Shown: piece by piece, positions 1-11,025 of the stretch
Position numbering within the stretch: the stretch's first letter is position 1
Layout of the letters: every line of letters begins with the position of its first letter
Assembly: GCA_000697475.1 (NCBI GenBank)
Contig: JNEU01000827.1
Coordinates: forward strand, 1 to 55,190
Reading direction: 5' to 3'
DNA from: Lichtheimia corymbifera B2541
Lineage: Eukaryota > Mucoromycota > Mucoromycetes > Mucorales > Lichtheimiaceae
DNA: 55,190 bases
Made by a program: the position numbers and the translations under genes
Notes under the pieces: generated by a model
Told to the model about the DNA's origin: nothing
Database searches by the model: none
Seen by the model: the letters and a program-made list of their open reading frames with translations, nothing else

Positions 1-232
1 TTAGTCTGGAGGGGGGTAATGTCGTATTCTGAGGGACTAGCCCACCATCTTTATTCACACTCAGCATGATTGCATCATCTCATCTATATACACACGCGTA
101 ATCACCCTAAATAAATCTTTGTCTTTCTTTCTCTTATTGAGTCTCACGGACGCTTTACTGCTACCAGTTCTCTCTCTGCTCTCAACACACACACGCACAT
201 ACATCTTCTATTTTATTATATCACAGGAGATA

Positions 233-490
233 ATGAAGGATGGTGCCAAAGCAACGTTACTGAAATCCAACGTATCCGCCATTCACAAGTCACTAAAGGA
301 GGGAAAAACAAAAGCCATTTTTTCAAAGATCATGCAGTTATTTGGTACGAAGGACAATCAGCTGATCTTAGGAAATAAGGACCTCAATACCTTACTGACG
401 GAGCTCGCGAGCACCTTATCGTCACAAATCAAACATATCAATGACAATCTACATCACACCTTATGCGCGATCTTATATAATCATACATAG
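233..490 (+). CDS. Small hypothetical ORF, possibly a 3' exon
   Basis: Starting at the ATG at 233 the frame encodes 85 residues, rich in Lys, Leu and Asn, with no domain I recognise, and ends at TAG 488-490. The frame stays open upstream to about 119, but there it translates pyrimidine-rich DNA ending in a TCACAG acceptor-like site at about 225, so this could be a terminal exon of a gene lying mostly outside the window. No homolog is recognised and no function is offered. It could equally be a chance ORF. Confidence 0.25.
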   Translation: MKDGAKATLLKSNVSAIHKSLKEGKTKAIFSKIMQLFGTKDNQLILGNKDLNTLLTELASTLSSQIKHINDNLHHTLCAILYNHT

Positions 491-1258
491 ACACATGATA
501 GATATTATACATTGTAAACACTTCGTCTTATCGTAAAAAGAACGGATGTAAGAAAAAAAGTACCCTGGATACGTTTAGTATTGTACCAATAAAATCGGAA
601 TGATCATGTCTTCTTTGTTCATGCTGTGGTATTTTTCAGAAACCAGGCACACTCCAACAGCATCACACAATTATAGCAATTATATGACCATCCTGAGGAT
701 AAGAAAATGAGCATGTGACTTTAGGTTAACACGAATGCATGTGAAGTTCCATCATAGCGACGCATTTTTTGGGGAGGACGATGACAACGAAGGGAAATGC
801 ATGGGCAAAAGAAGTTGTGTTTGTGTGTCGGCTTTTTGTCACGTACTGTCGTAAATGGTTGTGTAAAACGTGGAGATGTCATTGCCATCTAGATGAAGAG
901 GTGATAGCAATGATTATATCATATGGCTGTTGTGTGATAGATAGAGCTGATCAATATGCTGTAACATTACACAGGGAACCCTCCCCCCTTGGACCTGGTT
1001 GATCGTTGTCACCAATTTTGAACAAAAATCCGCGCGCCATTTGCATGTTCGCTGCATAATGCGTAAAGAAAGAGTATCGCAAGGTTCCATGTACGCATCC
1101 TCATCGTTTTGAGAATATATCCTACTAGCGAAGAAAGTGATGCGGATGCTGTTGTCCAGTAGATAGAGGGAAACGCCAAAGTTTACTCTGCCGCATCTTG
1201 CCATTTTCACTGCCTACACGTAAGAGCACCAATCTGATTTTAATCACGTTATGACTAG
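491..1258. other. Gene-poor stretch before repeat copy A
   Basis: I see no supported gene here. Two short ORFs on opposite strands (769-1002 and 914-1210) overlap and show no domain, so I treat them as chance. An AATAAA at about 588 could be a polyadenylation signal for the small ORF upstream. Confidence 0.5.
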
Positions 1259-3258
1259 CGCTCCAACTGGCTCGCTTCGCTCGCTAAACGTCGATTTTCT
1301 GTGGCAGCGCTTAACACTATGTATTCGGCAATGGCCTTGCAATAAGCTCAAATCTTTAAGAAACCACACTTGTGTTGGGGCTACATAAATGTAACTTGAG
1401 AAGCCATCCAACTGCTCGCTTCACTCGTAAACGTCGATTTTGTGTGGAAGGGATTATCATTAGGGGCAAAAGAATGCATTGGGGAAAAGCATGAATAGGA
1501 TTGTCGGCTGCAGGATCAATGTGTAACCATGGGGAAAGTAATAGTTCATTGGATGGAGAAGCTCATTGTACCATCCACTCACCCGCTCACCCACAACCAC
1601 TCACCCACACCCATCCACTATCGTTCATCGCTTTAGTTAGTTATAAAAGTGTTGCATGTGAAAAGGCGTGCAGCCATTGAATTGACGCGATTTGTTGAAA
1701 GAAAAAAGGTGTCCCCTGATATGGATGCTCATGCTCTCTCAAAAGTTAAAGCCAAGGATTCAATTGTATGACCATAACCCATCCATCATCCATCCCTCCA
1801 AACGCTCCTCTGGTATGACGATACCAAACCTTCTTGTTACCGTACTCATTTGCCTTTATCCTTTCAGCCTACGCGTCTGTATCCTTGCCTTCGTTTTCTC
1901 ACTCATGTCATATAATGAAGAAGTTGTGATGATTCGCTGCTGATATGACCAACGTATTCGTGTGCTGAAAAGCGTCTCCCACTTTATTGTTGTTGTGCAG
2001 CCTACCTGTCTATGTCTATTCTACCACCGAAAACGCGAAGGTTGTAGATCCATCTCTTTGCTGCTGCTGGTCATTGTCAAGTAGGTCAATAGCAATGGCA
2101 ACCCAAGAAGTGGAGCAGGGTAGTCAATAAAAGCGTAGCTATTCAAAGTGGTGTTGTCTTACGTGTAGCCATGGTGTAAAAACAGTGGGAAAACTGCGAA
2201 AAGAGATAGGAGTGTACGAACCGTGTCTGTTCATTGTAAATGGAGTCGTGAATTACATCGTCGTCGTCGTCGTCGTCGTCAATGAATCGTTGAATTGGTG
2301 AAGCGATAAAGCCAAGCGAGTAAAGTAATAAAAAGAGCTGTTTGTGTCGTGAGTGGAAAAAGGGGGAGGATATTTAGTTTGTCGGGCCTTACGTTACCTT
2401 GCGCATAAGGAAGATCGTGGCACCACCCACCATCCACCCATCTACCCATCCCCTATCATCTTATAGTCAGTTATACAGCAGCTACAACCATCTTCTTTTG
2501 TATGTATATCCACGCTATCAAGTGCCACCTCACGTCCAACCATCCATCTTTGTCTCATATTGATTTATCTTCCCCATTGGAGTAATTAGTTTGCTCTCAA
2601 AGTCATGCCCATTGTCTACCTTCTTGTAATTAAAGATCGATCGAAAGGATGCTTTTAAGAAAAATGATTCGTTGATCTCAGGAAAGAATGCTTGGTATTC
2701 CTTTGGATATTTTATCGGCTTCAATTACTTGTAGGACATGATCATGTATCATTCGTCCACTCACCCACCACCATCCACACATCCCCTATCGTTTTCATAA
2801 CGTGTGAAAAGGTGTGTGTTGTAGCCATCTATCTATTGTCTCGACTTGCCCATTATGGTTGATGCTATCATTGTTGCGAGTAATTGGTACATCCCCTTAT
2901 CTTTCACGGTATTGCACGAATCAAATGCCACCTCTCATTCACCCATTTGCCTTTGCACAATGCATGCCCGAAGGATCGAAACCGGTGGTTGGTCATGCTG
3001 TAGTCATATTATTTATGTGCGTATGGTAGTCTACCGGAAAACAAAGGGAATCGAAAATGCTGGAAAGTTGTGGCCATGCATCGCATGTAAATGTTAAAAG
3101 GATTGTATTGGAAAGGATTACGATCATGAGGCTTCATCAACAGTAAAGAAGTATATGCGACAATGCAGTCTCTGGAAGATTCCAATGTTTGCCTTTTTCA
3201 TGAGAAACCAAGATAACTCCTCACGTGATGCCTATTTTTTTAATTATATAGTTGTAAG
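1259..3258. repeat. 2.0-kb dispersed repeat, copy A
   Basis: This block reappears in the same orientation at 38407-40379 with an estimated identity of about 90-95% by eye, differing by small indels such as the TCG microsatellite and the CCACTCACC tracts. Both copies begin CGCTCCAACTGGCTCGCTTC and end at ATATAGTTGTAAG. No ORF is conserved beyond about 80 codons, so the unit looks non-coding. A core motif like CCAACTGCTCGCTTCGCTCG followed by AAACGTCGATTTT occurs twice inside each copy. I see no terminal inverted repeats. A non-autonomous or decayed transposon is the likely origin; the class is unknown. Confidence 0.85.
2258..2280 (+). repeat. (TCG)n microsatellite
   Basis: About seven and a half TCG units lie inside repeat copy A. 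The matching place in copy B (about 39417-39427) has far fewer units, so the tract length differs between the two copies. Confidence 0.9.
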
Positions 3259-3379
3259 ATGCAACACTACGGCCATGTATACTATTTTAAAACAAGATGG
3301 ACATCTTGGCAGAACCAATAAAAAGACACTTCGAATATCTTGTTCAATGCAGATGATGATGAGACGGTGGATGATGTTC

Positions 3380-4335
3380 TTATACTGACATGTTCATATC
3401 AATTTTGCCATGAGGATGATAGTCTACTACTTCGAAATCATCGACTCTGAAATCGTCAATGGAGTCAACCTTGCGTGCAATTCTGAGTTTGGGAAATGGA
3501 CGTGGTTCTCGTTGGAGCTGCTGCTTTAAAGCATCGATATGATCAACGTATACATGCGTGTCTCCCATCACGTGAACGAATTCACCAGGTTCTAGATCAG
3601 TGACATGAGCGATCATCCTTGTCAAGAGAGCATAAGACGCGATGTTGAATGGAACTCCAAGACCCATATCGCATGACCTTTGATACATTGCACAAGAGAG
3701 TCGTCCTTTTCCATCCTTCGGAGTTGACACATAGAACTGACAAAACGCGTGGCAAGGAGGTAAAGCCATTTGTGGAATGTCTTTTGAAGATAAACTATTA
3801 GCACTTTTTCATAAAAAGATCAGCCTCATTTTGTACCTTTTGGATTCCATGCTGAAAGGATAATCCGCCGATCAGTAGGATTATTCTTGATCTTGTTAAT
3901 CACCTCCTGGAGCTGATCAATCCCTTGGTTGGTATAGTCAGTGTCGCAATCAACGTATTGTGCTCCAAAATGACGCCATTGAAAGCCATAAACAGGACCA
4001 AGATCTCCTTGTTTGCGGTCAGCAAAGCCGAGCTTGTCGAGATATTCACGAGACCCGTTGCCATCCCATATTTTAACTTTACGTTCACTCAAGTGATTCG
4101 AATTGGTGTCTCCCTTGATGAACCAAAGCAATTCCTCGAGCACACCACGGAAAAATACGCGTTTGGTCGTCAATAAAGGAAATATGTCGTCTCGCAATGA
4201 AAACCGTAACTGGGGTGGTGCAAAGATTGCCAAGGTGCCTGTGCCTGTTCGATCAGCACGATGCTCGCCCTGTTCCAAGATTCGCTCAATGAGCTCAAGG
4301 TATTGATATTCTTCGTGTTGAGAGTGAGGTGCCAT
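3380..4335 (-). CDS. CDC21: Thymidylate synthase
   Basis: The enzyme makes dTMP from dUMP using methylenetetrahydrofolate. Two exons, 3837-4335 and 3380-3780, are joined across a 56-bp GT-AG intron (3781-3836) to give 299 residues, the usual length for the family. The N-terminal part has the [12 protein letters not shown] start and RTGTGT loop. The joined exons give the nucleophile motif ALPPCH with catalytic Cys at residue 176. [10 protein letters not shown] precedes it, and [18 protein letters not shown] and the HVYVDH segment follow. The C-terminus ends in [13 protein letters not shown], close to the classical YHPHPKIDMKMAV tail. The start at 4335 is the first ATG before the conserved core. 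The gene diverges from the cyclin gene 698 bp away. The identification rests on unmistakable family motifs. Confidence 0.97.
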
Positions 4336-5033
4336 TTATTTTTCGGAATGGGTTTGTGCAAGGAAGAAAATGTATCGCGTACCGCGTTGTAAAATGTTGG
4401 CCATCGGAGCAAACGCGTTGTGGATGCAAGTCGTGTCATCCAATAATGTTCTCAATAAGGAGTCCTGTGTATAATCTCTGGCTATGATGCTGGGTGGTAT
4501 ATGCAACAAAGACGCTATTGAAAGCCAAACATGTAAACACGCACTATATCATGAAGCCATGTATTGCTATTACTACTATCTATCCATATGCCTATGTATT
4601 ATATAAGCTACCACCATCACACAAAACGCAGACCACTGTCAACATCGACTCTTAAACCCCTGCGATAATAAAACATGTAAAGCCTTAAATCTGTCTTATC
4701 ACTGCCTTTTTAAATGTGTCGTTAACTAATGATTATTCCCGAGTGGCCACTTTGTTAAAATGTCATTTGTTTCAGCTCAGTTTACTATGCTTTATTTGAT
4801 GTCAAACATGAGATATACACAACAAGTGAACGACACCGATATTTATTTGCTTAGAGCCATCGGTGGTTTACTATCACACGACTAGTATCTGATATAAGCT
4901 ATCGTTTATTCCTTCAAATTCTTGAACTGCTATCAAACACTGTTTGATTTCATTGTTTTCTCAATGTATGTGATCGAAAAACAATAACAATGAAGAGCCA
5001 TCATCTTTCTTTTCTTTTTCTTTATTACATGTA
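4336..5033. promoter_or_regulatory. Divergent intergenic region, thymidylate synthase / cyclin
   Basis: This 698-bp AT-rich spacer must hold the promoters of the two divergent genes. The last 30 bp before the cyclin ATG are strongly pyrimidine-rich (CTTTCTTTTCTTTTTC), as is common upstream of fungal starts. I see no specific binding site that I can name. Confidence 0.45.
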
Positions 5034-5847
5034 ATGGGGGACTTTGAAGGAAAATTCGCAGCTGCAATACATGGACCAGTCAACTCGGATTTACTGGCTC
5101 ATGTCTCCCAACAAGCGGCTCGTGTAATTCCTTGCCATCCTGGAACTTCAGCTACACAACAATCTCAGGCGTGGCCGCCACCATTACGCACATTTATCAG
5201 CGTTATTGTGAAACGTTCAGCAGTTAGAGCTGGTACATTGTTTGCGGCGTTGGTCTTTTTGGAACGACTTCAACGACGCTTGCAAAGTGTAGCACGTGGC
5301 ATGCCTTGCACTTGTCATCGTATCTTTTTAGCCACTCTCATAGTTACGTCAAAAGCTCTTCATGATGCCTCACCGAAAAATAAGCATTGGGCCAAGTATG
5401 CAATGTGGTGTTTTAGCATAGCAGAAATTAACCTGATGGAAAAGCAACTGCTTTCTATTTTGGTAAGGAAGATGGTGGTATTGTTTCATCACACTGTCGG
5501 TCAAATGCTAACTAAAATCACTTTAGAATTACCGGTTATTGATCTCAATTGAGGACCTCCATCAAGTTTTCATGATATATGACAACTGCTTGCATAATAC
5601 ACCACCGCTGGCTTCGTCATCTTCTTCCTCGCTCGAATCTTCGGCTAATACCGATATTGACGACATAAGCAGTATTACAAGTCATTCTGGAGAACGTCAA
5701 CAACAAGCTCTAATGCAAGAAGCAGCGATAGCTAAGAAAGGCTATGTTCAACCTGACCTATATCCGCGAGCTGAGGCAGTGGACTCATTTTCTATCAATG
5801 ATGAAACATTTCAACGACTCTATCGCAAAGCCAAGTTCAATAATTGA
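5034..5847 (+). CDS. Cyclin of the Pho80/Pcl (PHO85 cyclin) type
   Basis: Exons 5034-5462 and 5527-5847 with a 64-bp intron give 249 residues. Residues 50-150 form a cyclin box of the kind that binds Pho85/CDK5-like kinases: AGTLFAALVFLERLQ, then RIFLATLIVTSKALHD and the helix running WCFSIAEINLMEKQLLSIL. Splicing extends the last helix into NYRLLISIEDLHQ, matching the usual end of this fold. The C-terminal tail has a Ser run and acidic residues and looks disordered. A role as kinase-activating subunit in morphogenesis or nutrient signalling is inferred from family membership; the exact paralog cannot be assigned. The start is the first ATG after a pyrimidine-rich leader. Confidence 0.85.
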
Positions 5848-6107
5848 TCCCACATAGTAAAATGTTGCTACCCTATAATCCACAGTGTCAACCTTAATAC
5901 ATTTATTGCTTTCAACCATCATCGACCTCAGAATTAGTTTCTTTTAATGGATAATATCGCGATAAAAGTGTCATGGGAAAAATGCAAGATAAGCCGGTGA
6001 TAAGAGATCTACGAATCGGATCAATCCTATTGGTGCTCGCGATTTATACTTAACCATCCCCGCTGTTTGTCGCCCACCACCTGCTTCTTTCGCGATCACC
6101 TACACGC

Positions 6108-8619
6108 ATGACACATCAAGCAAGAATCTCTACGGTTGTTGAGAGCCTTACCAAGGCACCTCGCAGTATTCAGTTATCTGAACGTAATGGGAAGGTCCAG
6201 CCGATCACTGAAGTTTATGGCAAGAACGTGTTCTCTCTCAACGAAATGTCAAAAATGCTCCCAAAGCCTGTGTTCAAGGTTAGTTGTTGCCTGATTCTCT
6301 CATGTGAAAATCACTTAATTATTAATGTTCATGCTGATATATGTATATAGAGCTTCATGAACCAACTCCGTGGCAATGAAAGCTTGGATAGACAAACTGC
6401 TGATGCTATCGCACATGCCGTCAAAGTGTGGGCTATCGAGCGTGGCGCTACTCATTTCACCCATTGGTTCCAGCCAATCACTGATTCCACCGCCGAAAAG
6501 CATGACTCATTTTTGACATTGAAATCTAGTTATATCAATGGATTTGAAGAGGTAAAAACTCGCGTATACATTGTTAATGATCCATGTTTTAATAGGCCTT
6601 TTGTTAGGTTACTGCTCTTGAAACATTCTCTGGATCCCAGTTACTGCAATCAGAACCAGATGCATCATCCTTCCCTTCAGGTGGAATGCGAACCACTTTT
6701 GAAGCACGTGGTTATACTGTCTGGGACACGAAGAGGTATGTATATAGCATGAGTTGTTCTAGTAACTGAAAGCTGATATCTATATATCGTCCAGCCCAAT
6801 GTTTATTCAAGATGGCCCCCATGGCACATCGATCCTTTACATTCCTTCGGTGTTCATTTCTTACAATGGAGAAGCTCTTGATGAAAAGTCTGTGTTGCTT
6901 CGATCAGTTGAAGTTGTTAACAAGGCAGCTGTTGATGTACTCTCCTTAATTGATGCAGTTGATGAAGGTAAATATAACATCGGAAATTTCAAAAGGGTTA
7001 CATAACTAATTTTAATCACAGAGCATCCTCGTACCAAGCAAGTATTTACCACTCTCGGAACGGAGCAGGAATATTTCTTGATCGACCGTGGTCTTTACAC
7101 TTTACGTCCCGATCTCAAGATTACTGGTCGTACTCTTGTTGGTGGTCTTCCTCCTCGTCATCAACAATTGGAAGATCATTATTTTGGCAAGATCCCTACT
7201 CGTGTCTTGGCTGCCATTAGTGAATGTGAACATGAACTTGCCAAATTGGGTGTTCCTATCAAGACTCGTCATAATGAAGTGGCCCCTGCTCAATTCGAAG
7301 TCGCTCCTATCTTTGAAGAAGCTATGCTTGCTGTCGATCACAATCTTTTGACAATGGATGTACTTCATCGTGTTGCACATCGCCACAAGCTCAAGGTGTT
7401 GTTCCACGAGAAGCCCTTCCGTGGTGTCAATGGCTCCGGAAAGCATTGCAACTGGAGTTTGTCCACTGACCAAGGCGATAACTTGCTCGATCCATCTTCT
7501 AAGCCAGAAACCAACTACCGCTTTTTGATTTTCTTGGTTGCCGTATTGAAGGCTGTTCTTGATCACGGTGATCTTCTTCGTGCTGGTATCGCATCTGCAT
7601 CCAACGACCACCGCCTCGGTGCACATGAAGCCCCCCCTGGTATCATTTCCGTGTTCCTTGGTAGTCAATTGAATGAAGTATTGAACGCCATTGAGGAAGG
7701 ACGCCCAGTCAACTACGATGCCACAGGTACTAAGCTTGAACATGTTCGTGTCAAGGGCACAGTATTGGATCTCAAGGTGGCTACTTTGCCAAGCATTGCT
7801 CGTGATTTGACGGACCGCAACCGAACCTCTCCTTTTGCATTCACTGGCAACAAATTTGAATTCCGTGCTGTTGGATCTAAACAATCGGTGTCTTTCCCAG
7901 TATCCCTTCTCAACTCGGCTGTGGCATCTTCGCTCTTGGAAATCAAGGAAGCATTGATTGCCCAAAAGGGAAGCAAGCCTGTGGCATCTACTGAGGACCA
8001 ACTTGCTGTCATTCGCGAATTTATCAAGAAGACCAAGAATATCCGTTTCGAAGGAGACAATTATTCTGAAGAATGGGCCCAAGAAGCTGCCAAGCGTTCT
8101 CTTCCCAACATTACCAAGAGTCCTGAAGCCTTCTCTCGTCTGCTTCTTAGCAAGAATGCTGACATGCTTCAACGTATGGGCGTGTTTTCTAGTGCCGAGT
8201 TGAACTCTCGTTTCCACATTCTCACGGAAAGATACTGCAAGGATATCATGATCGAAGCCCAGACTTTGATTACCATGATTGTTCAACAAGTTTTGCCTGC
8301 CGCTTACTCTTACCGCGGTGAATTGGCCGATACAGCATCCAAGGTCAGCTCTTTGGGATTAGATGCCAACCCTGAAAGCCGAATCTTGAAGGGTCTCTCG
8401 AGTGTGGTAACCAACTTGCAAGATCGCACTGATGAACTCGAAGCCTTGACTAGCAAAATGACTACCATCATGGAAATTGAAGAACTCGCCAAGTTTGCTA
8501 GTGACCAAGTCATTCCTACCATGGAAGCCGTTCGTGAAGCAGCAGACTCTTTGGAGAAAACTGTTGCAGACAAGTTTTGGCCCTTGCCCAGATACACTGA
8601 GCTTTTCTTGAACATCTAG
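6108..8619 (+). CDS. Type III glutamine synthetase (GSIII / GlnN family)
   Basis: The enzyme joins ammonium to glutamate with ATP. Five exons (6108-6278, 6351-6551, 6608-6735, 6795-6967, 7022-8619) keep frame at every junction and give 756 residues, far longer than the eukaryotic GSII of about 360 and right for GSIII. The GSIII-specific N-terminal region runs from [12 protein letters not shown] through [20 protein letters not shown]. The catalytic domain includes [44 protein letters not shown] (ATP/glutamate site), [19 protein letters not shown] and [20 protein letters not shown] long C-terminal helical extension typical of GSIII ends in [10 protein letters not shown]. The large antisense ORFs across it are shadows. 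GSIII is known from bacteria and several protists; its presence here fits an early-diverging fungus rather than an ascomycete. Confidence 0.96.
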
Positions 8620-9195
8620 TTGTGACCATGAATAACAGTAATAAACAAATGCCATTGAGTCTTTGAATATGATCACATTTATTAGCAGCTGATTCTGTCA
8701 CTATCTCCTCCCCCCACCCATTAGCGTGGATGATCAGATGATAATAAACTAACAGAACGAGATATTGAAGGTCAAGGGTTCATAGAGTGCATGTGATTTG
8801 ACTGTACACTGCAGCAATTGATTCTATCTAATATCAAGCGGGTTCCATGTTGTACAGGGTAAAAGCGGATCATCAAGATGTGCCAGATCAACCATCAGAT
8901 GGAGTGGATCCTTTTTGTCAATAAAGTGTATATCTCCTCGTGTTGCATATCCAGTAATGGTCCTATGCCATAATAACACCACTGACAAACTTGCTATCAC
9001 AAAGATGCTCGAGATCCCTTTGTATTCTCAGTAGATCAGGCAAGGATAATTTTATACCTGAGAAGTTGGAGGTATGCCGTAACCAAGGCACATTAAGCAA
9101 CAGGATCGTTGTATGCTACGAAGCCGGGGCCGGAATTTGCGCTTTATGTAGTCACTCGGAACCGAGTTGCGCTGCAAATATGAAACTTCTGTAAA
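8620..9195. other. Intergenic region with a 5'-leader hairpin before the Sel1 gene
   Basis: No gene is supported in this 576-bp stretch. About 30 bp before the next ATG lies the palindrome ACTCGG-AA-CCGAGT (9154-9167), flanked by TTTGCGC and GCGCTGCAAA, so the leader could fold into a longer hairpin. Any regulatory role is speculative. Confidence 0.4.
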
Positions 9196-10744
9196 ATGGA
9201 ATTCCAAAATCTGCTGGCTGATGCCGGGATCTCTCCAGAGCTTCACATGTTAACTGGTATACACAAAGCATGATATAAACTAATAAACGTTCAAAAGCTA
9301 ACTCCTTTTGATTGCAGCTATACAGCTCATTACAACGACCCCACTCCTACATCCTGCGTTTGAAAAGCACGATCGTATAACGTTGAAAAGACAAGCTATA
9401 AAGTATTTACGATATGAGGCAGCAAAGGTGATGAATAAGAATTACATTGTATAGTGTATCATTATTTCTAATACAAATATAGGGTAACATAGAGGCAAAG
9501 GCGAAGCTTATCACGATTTTCCTTGACGAAGACAGCCCCTCTGACCATCAGCGCGAGGCTGAGATATGGACCAGGAGCATATTCGATCGCCGACTATCAC
9601 TTGCATTGGCAGCTTGCAGACATGACATGTTCGAAGATGGTCTTGAGAAACCTTTGCTCGATGTTATATTTGAGTTGGCAGATGCAAATACCGCCCAAGC
9701 TTGCTTTTTAGCTGGTTTGGTTCTTATCGATGGCATTGGTGTTGACCATGATGTGAAACAAGGCGTTGCATATCTGAGAAAAGCAGTGAACGCTGGGCAT
9801 AGCAATGCAAGAGTTGAGCTCGCTGCAATCCTAAGCGACATCATCAAATACCCATCCATTTACGATTTACAGCAAAGTGTAACCCTTTACCAGACAGCAG
9901 TGGAATCGACTGCACAGCCTCGACGTCTTTCAGCTGCCAATATACGCGCATTTACCAATCTTGCCAGGCTATACTATGAAGGCGGTGAAAAGATTACACG
10001 TGACCTTGATATGGCGTACAAGTACGCGCGTCGCGTGGCAGAAGCCACAGGGGAACAATATTGCCAGTACATTGTTGGTGACGTATTGCTAACCGGCAAT
10101 AATCAATATGTCCAAGAAGCTATTTTTTGGCTTACACAGTCTGCTACGCAAGGTTTCCCATTGGCAATAGAATCGTTATCACGCATCTATTTTTTTGGTA
10201 TCGAAAAGGAGATCAAACAGGACTATGAGCAAGCGCATGAATGGTGTATCAGAGGCGATGAAATATGGCCTTCGGGTTTAAGCTTTTGTCAAACATGCTT
10301 GGGAGATATGTATCGTTCCGGCTTAGGCGTACCGAAGGACCTTCTACGTTCATTTGAGTACTATCAGAAAGCAGCCAGCCAACGAGACGTCCCGCAGAAT
10401 TATGCCAACTATGCCAGATTCATGCTCGGAGAGATGTAGGACAAAAAAAATTTGCTCATGCGACCTTGTGTACCCTGACGCGTCATGCATTTAGGTTTTT
10501 CAAGGGTGAAGACTGGCCCAAGAACTATGCTGTGGCTATTGAATACTACAAGCTTGCTGCTGCAGAGAATTATGAAGCAGCTCAACGTAGGCTTGAGCAA
10601 CTCTTGGCCTCGCAAGAATATAAAAATACGCAAATACCGCAAACGCGTGCACAACCAAAGACTTGGCGGCTATGGTCCTTGTTCCGACGTGGGAAACCAA
10701 CAGCACCTTCTACTACATCTATAAATGCCGGAATTGGTGTATAG
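9196..10744 (+). CDS. Sel1-like repeat (SLR/TPR-type) protein
   Basis: Four exons (9196-9256, 9318-9427, 9483-10435, 10495-10744) splice in frame to 457 residues. Helical hairpin repeats of the Sel1 type run along most of the protein, for example ACFLAGLVLIDGIGVDHD with VKQGVAYLRKAVNAGHSNA, LARLYYEGGEKITRDLDMA, LSRIYFFGIEKEIKQDYE, CLGDMYRSGLGVPKDLLRS and FFKGEDWPKNYAVAIEYYK with LAAAENYEAA. Each carries the small-residue and Gly pattern of the family. The 5' exons were found by extending the frame upstream to an ATG; the N-terminal 60 residues have no named domain. Such proteins usually act as adaptors, for example Skt5/Chs4 or Hrd3, but I cannot assign a partner. The C-terminus is basic and Ser/Thr-rich. 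Confidence 0.85.
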
Positions 10745-11025
10745 GTTAGAATAATTTATTCATGTTGCAGCCATAGTTATGCATTGCAGCACATCGTATT
10801 GATTGTTTATATCTCGCCTTTATGTTTATTTTATCCTCCTGTAATATCATGCTCAGTTTATACCCACGTATGTGAATGTCGGCAGGAATCAAATGATCTT
10901 CTAGCTTTATAAAGTTAGATCGTGCGAAAAATTGATACACCAAGTGTTTGGTGATTATCGGCTGGTATTTATATAAAGCGCATTGATCAATCAACTAATT
11001 CTCCCCATACTTATCTTGTTCCCCC

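Noticed and set aside
769..1210. Overlapping ORFs on both strands near the left end
   Set aside because: They are short, overlap each other, show no domain, and lie in gene-poor DNA.
7102..8289. 395-codon minus-strand ORF inside the glutamine synthetase gene
   Set aside because: It is fully antisense to a coding exon with all GSIII motifs and has no domain of its own; codon bias of the real gene keeps it open.
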